A stretch of 38,560 bases of DNA from CAYGZL01 sp964354345 (GTDB lineage Bacteria; Chloroflexota; Anaerolineae; Anaerolineales; UBA4823): positions 1-38,560 of the forward strand of contig CAYGZL010000069.1 of the NCBI GenBank assembly GCA_964354345.1, in the 5' to 3' direction. A program made the position numbers and the translations under genes. Positions 37,201 to 38,560 of the stretch are shown one piece after another (the first letter of the stretch is position 1; every line of letters starts with the position of its first letter). Below the pieces are notes generated by a model. It had not been told where the DNA came from and did not search any database. It saw only the letters and a list, made by a program, of their open reading frames with translations.

Positions 37201-38560
37201 TGGCGGTCGGGACGCCAATCGCGAATCGCACTCGAAGAGAAATGGAAGAGCTGATCGGCTTTTTTGTCAACACATTAGTGGTGCGTGGTGACTTGTCTGG
37301 CGAACCGAGTTTTCGCGAATTACTCAACCGGGTACGTGAAACATCCCTTGAAGCTTATGCTCACCAGGATATCCCCTTCGAGATGCTAGTACAAGAGTTA
37401 CAACCCGAGCGGAACATGAGCCATAGCCCGCTCTTTCAGGTGGTTTTTACTTTACAGAATACACCCCTGAAAGGTCAGCATATGGGATCTTCCGTTCCGC
37501 AATTATCCCAACTTAAATTAAGACCTGTCGATGCTGAAAGCGGAATCGCAAAATTCGATCTTACGCTTTCTATGTATGAAGCACGAGATGGGATTGGCGG
37601 CTCCTTCGAATATAACACGGATTTGTTTGATAAATCCACGATCGAAAGAATGATCGGTCATTTTACGCGTATTTTGGAGAGTGTGGTTCAAAACCCAAAC
37701 GCACCCATAACGAGAGTACCCCTTCTCACTGATGGTGAACAAAAGCAAATTCTAGTTGAATGGAATGATACTCAGCAGGAATTTCCAGCAGCTTATTGTG
37801 TTCATCAACTCTTCGAGCGACAGGCTGAACTGCATCCTGAGGCGATCGCCGTAGTTGCTCAGAATATGGGAACTACTGTTCCGCCACCATCTGAGATTGG
37901 CGAAATAGAAGCTCGCGACCTGGCGGGGCCAGAGTGGAGCTATGGTGAACTTGACCGGCGCGCCAATCAATTAGCGCACTATCTACAGAAACATGGTGTG
38001 GCACCCGAGAAAGTGGTTGGTATCTTTGTTGAACGGTCATTCGAGAGGATACTTGGAGTCATTGGTATATGGAAAGCGGGTGGGGCATACTTACCTCTCG
38101 ACCCTTCGCATCCGGTTGATCGCTTACGCTTCATGATAAACGACACGGCTGACCTTGGTCCAGGTGGAAAGTTATTGATTTTAACCCAGGCGCACTTGAA
38201 GGAGCAATTGGAGGTCGAGCCAGACCAAATTATCTGCCTGGATGCTGACTGGTCTCTAATAGCACAGGAGAGTCAGGAACGCGCGGTAAGTGCGATTTCC
38301 CCACAAAATTTGTCCTATGTGATATACACATCGGGTTCTACAGGTAGACCGAAAGGCACTTTGCTACATCACCTGGGTTTAACAAACTTTATCTACTCTT
38401 ACACTCGCCTCATCTTCACCCCACCTGATGGAATCCGGATGTTGCAGTTTGCCTCTTTTATTTTCGATGCCTGGCTACCTGAGGTGATGACTACCCTGAG
38501 CAGCGGTGGTGCACTCTTCATTACCCGTCGAGAAACTTTATTATCACCTGATGATCTCCA
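25209..38560 (+). CDS. Giant NRPS: C-A(Orn)-T-C-A(Asn)-T-C-A(aromatic)-T-C-A..., 3' partial
   Basis: The frame is open from ATG 25209 to the window end (at least 4450 aa) and holds nearly four modules. Its start overlaps gene 4 by 8 bp; a short leader MSDADNEE precedes the first L-type C domain (FAQQRLWFLDQ). Order: C1 25239-26640, A1 26790-28580, T1 28630-28860, C2 28970-30640, A2 30720-32430, T2 32460-32740, C3 32830-34230, A3 34270-36000, T3 36040-36260, C4 36370-37730, A4 37790 onward. No E domain is seen, so L-residues are expected. Pockets read Orn (DVGEIGSID), Asn (DLTKIGEVG) and an aromatic type (DASTIAAIG); A4 is cut after A4 motif FDAWLPE. C2 and C3 have HHIVGDN and HHIVSDD instead of HHxxxDG. 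About 27 palindromic repeats and three 36-bp arrays are embedded in frame. No termination domain is reached. Confidence 0.95.
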   Translation, partial: MSDADNEEVFVFPASFAQQRLWFLDQFDPGSPFYNIPTAIRIIGKLDVAAMTRVLNEIVQRHEALRTTFSMIDGLPVQVIHPEWTLPLPVIDLRHLPENQRNQEARRLANQEARRPFDLNRGPLLRASLLLLAAQEYVALFTMHHIVSDGWSMGVLVREITILYDAFSNGRPSPLPDLPIQYADFSVWQRDWLQGEVLEEQLSYWEKQLGPNMGTTVPPDTTVPPDDVHGTTSATTVSAGWVVNPPSRSPVLELPADHPRPAVLTSRGATHSRILPPHLTGRLKALGKHEGATLYMVLLAGFQILLSRYTGQVDIAVGSPIANRNRAEIEPLIGIFINTLVFRTDLSGNPSFRALLHRVREVTLGAYAHQDIPFELLVERLKVERDMSHSPLFQVMFIVQNAPVKAQRLAGLTFETIELHSGTSTFDITVSISEMENGLDTAIEYNTDLFEKATIERMLQHFQVLLEGAVERPDRPIVELPLLTTSEQRQILETWNDTDCDYFDNPGLSSTWQEQLALSGVPDRREWSVARLFEMQAAITPDAMAVVVPPSEWNPGGRLTYRQLNEQAGRLAMYLVKLGVGPETVVGLCVDRSLEMIIGLMAILKAGAAYLPLDPQYPVERLAFMLQDASVHYVLTLARVRESLPPFTGQVIELDRYRQNGDLLEKTTGTPVPPAEGLNVQHNLVYLTYTSGSTGQSKGVMVEQHSLVNQYLAWERDYRLRDLHAHLQMANFTFDVFSGDLVRALLSGGKLVICPREWLLAPDRLYTLMRQEAIDCAEFVPAVLRNLIQYLEEIPADTTVPPGTTVPPGTTVPPGTTVPPVNRAPGLDFMRLLICGSDSWSVGEYRKFLHHCGPQTRLVNSFGLTEATIDSTFFEGPINGTTVSQGLADDQLVPIGRPFKNTRLYIVDQYLQPLPVGVPGELLVGGPGVARGYQNLPELTAEKFIPNPFLHDRNYCSASSDYGNYCSANGNYCSAISRLYRTGDQARYLPDGNVEFLGRIDDQLKIRGFRIEPGEIEAVLSTHSAVREAAVIALEVKPGDKRLVAYIVPPSAHLLSVSAVPPSAHPLSVSAVPPSAHPLSVSAVPPSAGELRRHVQELLPDYMVPSAFVFLERLPLNPSGKIDRRALAALPGPDWSQRDVSGEYVAPRNQLEERLAEIWKKVLGIQQVGVNDNFFELGGHSLMATQLISQVRQVFQVELPLRNIFESPTIAKLAEQIAGVQHLRPGIQDMGTTVPPPALLPVSRDLITGLPLTPPPLSFAQQRLWFLDQLEPNSPFYNLPEAVRLTGLLNPSVLEMALNEVINRHESLRTTFQMVESNDPRLGATPVQTIAPPYGSYCSGTTVPPSAHLLSDSAVPPSAHLLSDSAVPPSAHLLSVSAVPLTIQLTDLRSLPVDQREAEAFRLAQEEAQQPFNLSTGPLLRASLVQLADEEHLFLLTMHHIVGDNWSTNVLIQEVALLYDVFTRGEFSPLPPLAIQYADYAAWQRGWLKGETLTKELDYWKEKLAGLPPILELPTDRPRPALQTFVGQYKTFYLSPHITREIQDICQKTGATSFMFLLAAFQTLLYRYSGQKDISVGTPIANRNRREIENLIGFFVNTLVLRARFDTGQSGSTALNFIELLKQVRDTCIEAYAHQDVPFEMVVDALQPERNLSHSPLFQVMFALQSGGTRLSLGGGMQGGGRSLVGTTRSAGTTRSAGTTVSPAAHLLSVSAVPPSAHLLSDSAVPPSAHLLSVSAVPPSAHLLSVSAVPFEAHSGTAKFDLTLFMVDDGEQYSGALEYNTDLFDTSTIERLISNFQVLLQGIVANPDQLVAKLPLLTPAERKQLVVDWNQTAEPFPADRCTHQLFEEQVERTPQAIALTYGSEPEQHLTYAALNHRANQLAHYLMKIGVGPEILVGLAMERSIELVVGILGVLKAGGAYVPLDPSYPPQRLAFMLDDSQVTVLLTQVHLVDRLSGEEEGRAREIRRICLDSDWLEIAQESDANPSSGVKSDNLAYIIYTSGSTGRPKGAMILHSGLVNYLTWCQQAYPLQDGQGSPVHSSVSFDLTVTSLFSPLISGKRAYLLPEGHAAGETTPVEALGLALTKAIPPGGAPFSLVKITPAHLQLLGRQLSPQEAPGRTQAFIIGGENLIEDTIAFWQAYAPDTALVNEYGPTETVVGCCVYWVPHMGTTVPQETTSSQRVKIDRERKPELLFPPELLFRNAVIPIGRPIINTQLYVLDEHLQPVPIGVHGELYIGGAGVARGYLNRPELTAERFLPNPFIGEDPQLLPGARIYRTGDVARYLPDGNLECLGRVDFQVKIRGFRVELGEIEATLIQHPAIKEAVVWIRDMGTTVPQVGSGKRLVAYLTVKDSYYEDQEVDKVSIIKLRHYLQERLPDYMVPAAFVILAEIPLTANGKVDRAALPAPELDRMDRSVAYVAPRSPQEEIIANIWTEILGFESSNIGVGKQESGQRIAIGIFDNFFDLGGHSLLATQVMARIRQAFQVDLPLRILFESPTIAGLAVQVNTLRLKTVSGEQTMGLVEPPIQPVARDSTTGLPTDPLPVSFAQQRLWFLDQLEPGSSLYNIPVAVQLTGPLNIVILELSLNEVVRRHEALRTTFGVNRQGKPTQVVHQEMPLRIRMVDLSINPEMELETRSERLRSTLVEDAIQPFDLNRGPLLRVSVYRLADQEHIVLVNTHHIVSDDWSLGIFIQEMAYFYTNIDQEAINEREESVSGPRAEISLEAIRSRLPPLLIQYPDFAAWQRGWLQGNVLDNQVNYWKRQLAGLPPLLDLHTDHPRPVVQTYRGAQETFALPAELSSALDNLSRKEGATIFMTLLAAFQTLLYRYTGQEDISVGTPIANRTRTEVESLIGFFVNTLVMRGDLSGDPGFRELVKRVREISLQAYAHQDIPFETLVDKLNPERDLSHSPLFQVMFVFQNSPRQAQQFAADLQMKPVELHDRVARFDLTLTMARTGDQLSGALEYNADLFEAATIQQMIQHFEMLLESVVVAPDCPISQLELLTETETQTLLVDWNDTQAAYPADRPVHRLFEDVVMDTPDQPAIVFIALHDGVDVRQKRNSSTVSYAEINRRANQLAHFLQSLGVGPEEIGNRTETQHRSVAEGVQQADLESIKVKSTIVAICVERSIEMVVGLIGILKAGGAYLPVDPAYPTERITFMLEEAASVAGDEKDLVILTQERLVDRLPTSSGIGKVICLDRDWAKISQCAEDNLETPVSPENLAYVIYTSGSTGRPKGVLLEHRGLCNLVDAQTKGFGVDAHSRVLQFASFSFDASVSETFMALLKGGTLFLMSQAILSSLTDLIWLMNEYQISVVTLPPSVLKLISPEDLPSVRTLISAGESCPKEIAARYMGTTVPRSSGTPASPGRRFFNAYGPTETTIGPTYYEIDPLIWQAPESVPATTTPIGRPIQNIQIYLIHRAAKGEHLQLVPLGVPGEIYIGGVGLARGYLNRPDLTNERFVLNPFQHLTPHGSPCLYQSGDLGRYLPDGNLEYLGRVDQQVKIRGFRIELGEIEEVLSQVAGVREVVVIAREETTGDKRLIAYVILRGEEIPLPTPVDLRHSLQSRLPEYMIPSVFVVMDEYPRLPNGKINRQGLPAPEISREDLASAYLAPRTPEEEILVGIWQDILGVQSPIGVKDNFFELGGHSLLVTQVLARVREVFQVELPVRSMFETPIIAGLSLQIEKAQRETQEGATLPYGNYCSAIIPLSRHPVTGIPLEPAPLSFAQQRLWFLDQLEPGIPFYNLPAVFHLDGHVDIESLEKSLNQIVQRHESLRTTFLATPDGQPMQIIVADIYVPVVTQDISGLSAEERKERAAILVTDEAKRPFDLQRGPLIRMTLIKLTEDEAIVLLNMHHIVSDGWSLGILMRELTVLYEANSQETVNAERNRSINVELPSLPIQYADFAAWQRLWLQGEVLEQELAYWKAKLTGLPPLLELQTDRRRPAVQTYAGETISFALSQPLSTALHKLSRQEGVTLFMTLMAAFQTLLFRYTGQEDLAVGTPIANRTRREMEELIGFFVNTLVVRGDLSGEPSFRELLNRVRETSLEAYAHQDIPFEMLVQELQPERNMSHSPLFQVVFTLQNTPLKGQHMGSSVPQLSQLKLRPVDAESGIAKFDLTLSMYEARDGIGGSFEYNTDLFDKSTIERMIGHFTRILESVVQNPNAPITRVPLLTDGEQKQILVEWNDTQQEFPAAYCVHQLFERQAELHPEAIAVVAQNMGTTVPPPSEIGEIEARDLAGPEWSYGELDRRANQLAHYLQKHGVAPEKVVGIFVERSFERILGVIGIWKAGGAYLPLDPSHPVDRLRFMINDTADLGPGGKLLILTQAHLKEQLEVEPDQIICLDADWSLIAQESQERAVSAISPQNLSYVIYTSGSTGRPKGTLLHHLGLTNFIYSYTRLIFTPPDGIRMLQFASFIFDAWLPEVMTTLSSGGALFITRRETLLSPDDL
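25848..25882 (+). repeat. Two palindromic repeat units in gene 5 C1 mid-domain
   Basis: The first unit is a consensus 17-mer preceded by ATATG. The second, GGATACTACTGTTCCGCC, carries an extra T in its left arm, so the ACTACT cores are 18 nt apart. They encode GTTVPPDTTVPP. Confidence 0.85.
25896..25924 (+). repeat. Degraded palindromic repeat pair in gene 5 C1
   Basis: GGAACTAC at 25896 is followed by ATCCGC and AACTACCGTTTCGG. It looks like two truncated units, encoding GTTSATTVS. Confidence 0.6.
25927..25945 (+). repeat. Perfect inverted repeat GGTGGGTT-GTA-AACCCACC, in frame
   Basis: Perfect 8-bp arms flank a 3-nt loop and encode WVVNPP. It directly follows the degraded GGAAC units. It belongs to none of the other repeat families and is present once in the window. 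Confidence 0.8.
27213..27229 (+). repeat. Palindromic repeat between A2 and A3 of gene 5 A1
   Basis: GGAACTCCTGTTCCGCC has intact arms and a changed loop (TCCT); it encodes GTPVPP. Confidence 0.8.
27596..27667 (+). repeat. Four tandem palindromic repeats between A4 and A5 of the Orn A domain
   Basis: Units start at 27596 (GGATAC variant), 27615, 27633 and 27651, with an 18-nt core-to-core step. They encode DTTVPP followed by three GTTVPP. The last three units are nearly identical, which implies recent tandem amplification. The array is the longest of this family here. Confidence 0.92.
27846..27862 (+). repeat. Palindromic repeat after the A5 motif of gene 5 A1
   Basis: GGAACTACTGTTTCGCA encodes GTTVSQ between the A5 motif and PIGRP. 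The same loop is used at 20416 and 31713. Confidence 0.82.
28066..28133 (+). repeat. Three palindromic repeats between A6 and A7 of gene 5 A1 (NYCSA frame)
   Basis: Copies at 28066, 28096 and 28117 are spaced 30 and 21 nt, so all three are read as NYCSA. This is the densest use of that frame. They precede LYRTGDQ. Confidence 0.88.
28350..28472 (+). repeat. 36-bp tandem array 1 (PPSAHLLSVSAV), about 3.4 units
   Basis: Units start at 28350, 28386, 28422 and 28458 (partial). Each contains CCGCT and AGCGG as inverted ends around CTCAGCGTCTC. Twelve codons per unit keep the frame. The array lies between VAYIV and the A10 region of gene 5 A1. Confidence 0.93.
28899..28915 (+). repeat. Palindromic repeat in the gene 5 T1-C2 linker
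   Basis: GGAACTACTGTTCCACC is preceded by ATATG and encodes MGTTVPP. Confidence 0.82.
29212..29242 (+). repeat. Fused pair of palindromic repeats in gene 5 C2
   Basis: GGAGCTACTGTTCC (29212, with ATATG upstream) abuts GGAACTACCGTTCCGCCC (29226). The step is 14 nt, so the frame changes from SYCS to GTTVPP. The second unit's right arm is also the start of the 36-bp array. Confidence 0.85.
29235..29342 (+). repeat. 36-bp tandem array 2, three units
   Basis: Units start at 29235, 29271 and 29307, encoding PPSAHLLSDSAV or PPSAHLLSVSAV. The array sits in the N-terminal lobe of gene 5 C2, between VQTIAP and the LTDLR strand. GTTCCGCCC at 29235 belongs to both repeat families. Confidence 0.93.
30264..30316 (+). 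repeat. Three tandem palindromic repeats in the gene 5 C2 late loop
   Basis: Two identical units GGAACTACCCGTTCCGCC (30264 and 30282) are followed by GGAACTACCGTTTCGCC (30300). The 18-bp step comes from an extra C in the loop, while the junction lacks the extra C seen elsewhere. They encode GTTRSAGTTRSAGTTVSP. Confidence 0.9.
30309..30452 (+). repeat. 36-bp tandem array 3, four units
   Basis: Units start at 30309, 30345, 30381 and 30417. The first is fused to the last GGAAC unit through GTTTCGCCC. With the upstream units and a Gly-rich stretch (30207-30260), it expands the loop between VMFALQ and FEAHSGTAKFDLTL to about 84 residues. Confidence 0.93.
31713..31729 (+). repeat. Palindromic repeat after the A5 motif of gene 5 A2
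   Basis: GGAACTACTGTTCCGCA with ATATG upstream encodes MGTTVPQ. Confidence 0.85.
31778..31812 (+). repeat. Tandem palindromic repeats before PIGRP of gene 5 A2
   Basis: GGAACTACTGTTTCCGCC (31778) has an extra T in the right arm, giving an 18-bp step to GGAACTACTGTTTCGCA (31796). They encode ELLFPPELLFR. Confidence 0.87.
32202..32218 (+). repeat. Palindromic repeat between A8 and VAYL of gene 5 A2
   Basis: GGAACTACTGTTCCACA with ATATG upstream encodes MGTTVPQ, in the same loop as the pair at 20861. Confidence 0.82.
34385..34406 (-). repeat. Possible reverse-oriented, decayed palindromic repeat
   Basis: GCGGAACAGTAGT at 34385-34397 matches the reverse complement of the repeat core. It is followed by ACTGTATCC, which resembles a forward right half. 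It lies before the A1 motif of gene 5 A3, a site used by copies at 3566, 19411 and 37869. Confidence 0.35.
35265..35305 (+). repeat. Two palindromic repeats just before the A5 motif of gene 5 A3
   Basis: A consensus copy at 35265 (with ATATG upstream) and GGAACTCCTGCTTCGCC at 35289 encode MGTTVPRSSGTPASPG. The insert of about 14 residues splits the segment that reads RWAPGRKFF in gene 2 A2, about 10 residues from NAYGPTE. Confidence 0.85.
36304..36320 (+). repeat. Palindromic repeat in the gene 5 T3-C4 linker (NYCSA frame)
   Basis: GGAACTACTGTTCCGCA with ATATG upstream is read as GNYCSA. Confidence 0.85.
37485..37501 (+). repeat. Diverged palindromic repeat in the gene 5 C4 late loop
   Basis: GGATCTTCCGTTCCGCA with ATATG upstream encodes MGSSVPQ. 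It is recognisable mainly by flank and right half. Confidence 0.6.
37869..37885 (+). repeat. Palindromic repeat before the A1 motif of gene 5 A4
   Basis: GGAACTACTGTTCCGCC with ATATG upstream encodes MGTTVPP. It begins an insertion of about 20 residues before WSYGEL. Confidence 0.85.

Larger units (their letters stand above)
36370..38560 (+). other. NRPS module C-A (partial), substrate not readable
   Basis: HHIVSDG is at 36768-36788. The A domain has YVIYTSGSTGRPKG and FDAWLPEVMTTL, then runs off the window, so only D-A-P of the pocket is visible. It resembles gene 3 A1 around A3-A4. Confidence 0.85.

Noticed and set aside
17771..37885. GAAC-N4-GTTC core of the repeat as a LexA/SOS-type operator
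   Set aside because: The core does match the general GAAC-N4-GTTC layout of Gram-positive LexA boxes, but many copies carry GTTTCG or ATTCCG that break it. Copies are inside genes and in tandem, and conservation extends beyond the core (GCC tail). Coincidence is more likely.
911..37970. Many open frames of 60-184 codons on the - strand and in the other + frames
   Set aside because: They lie entirely inside NRPS coding sequence, show no domain motifs or ribosome sites of their own, and some are simply the repeats read in reverse (GGTVVP runs). They are shadows.
25209..38560. Frameshift or broken gene because of the heavy repeat content of gene 5
   Set aside because: The frame is the same at the start, at every carrier serine checked and in the last A domain, and no stop was met. 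The gene is intact as far as it is visible.
1..38560. Repeats as an assembly artefact
   Set aside because: Copies differ in sequence, flank and spacing, and flanking NRPS motifs stay in frame. Exact unit numbers in the longest arrays could still be misassembled.

Overview
The whole window lies inside one giant nonribosomal peptide synthetase (NRPS) locus. Five very large genes sit head to tail on the + strand with almost no space between them: the 3' end of an NRPS gene (to 1832), three complete genes (1883-8989, 8986-17754, 17819-25216) and the first 13.3 kb of a fifth (25209 onward) that is still open at the window end. I see no tailoring, transport, regulatory or RNA gene, and no gene on the - strand. 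The only non-coding stretches are 50 and 64 bases long.

The assembly line is internally consistent. Gene 1 ends in T-E; gene 2 is C-A-T-C-A-T; gene 3 is C-A-T-C-A-T-E; gene 4 is C-A-T-C-A-T; gene 5 is C-A-T-C-A-T-C-A-T-C-A... The two genes that follow an epimerization domain start with a D-accepting-type C domain (YPLxPMQxGMLFH), and the two that do not follow one start with an L-type C domain (FAQQRLWFLDQ). Reading the adenylation pocket residues by eye against GrsA gives: ?-Phe-?-D-?-?-Phe-Orn-Asn-(aromatic, perhaps Tyr)-?..., after an upstream D-residue. The Phe, Orn and Asn calls match classic pocket codes. The building blocks recall the tyrocidine/gramicidin S family, but the order differs.

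The striking feature is a dispersed 17-bp palindromic repeat, GGAACTACTGTTCCGCC (arms CGGAAC/GTTCCG, loop TACT). About 60 recognisable copies lie inside the coding sequences, and two lie in the gene 3/gene 4 spacer. They are read in all three frames (GTTVPP, ELLFR, NYCSA), nearly all in one orientation, and sit in loops and linkers without breaking a catalytic motif. The intergenic tandem pair has a 17-bp period, but tandem copies inside genes have an 18-bp period, reached by at least four different single-base additions. Copy number climbs along the locus: 0, 3, 9, 23 and 27 or more in genes 1 to 5. A second family of 36-bp tandem units (peptide PPSAHLLSVSAV) forms three arrays in gene 5, two of them fused to copies of the first repeat. 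Two further palindromes also sit in frame. My reading is that NRPS genes here are being colonised by miniature palindromic DNA, tolerated where the length change is a multiple of three. This is analogous in principle to Rickettsia palindromic elements in ORFs, but far shorter.

The organism cannot be identified from this window. GC content looks moderate (roughly half), with broad codon use. The C/A/T style resembles NRPSs of filamentous large-genome bacteria such as Chloroflexota or Cyanobacteria; Chloroflexota is a weak guess.
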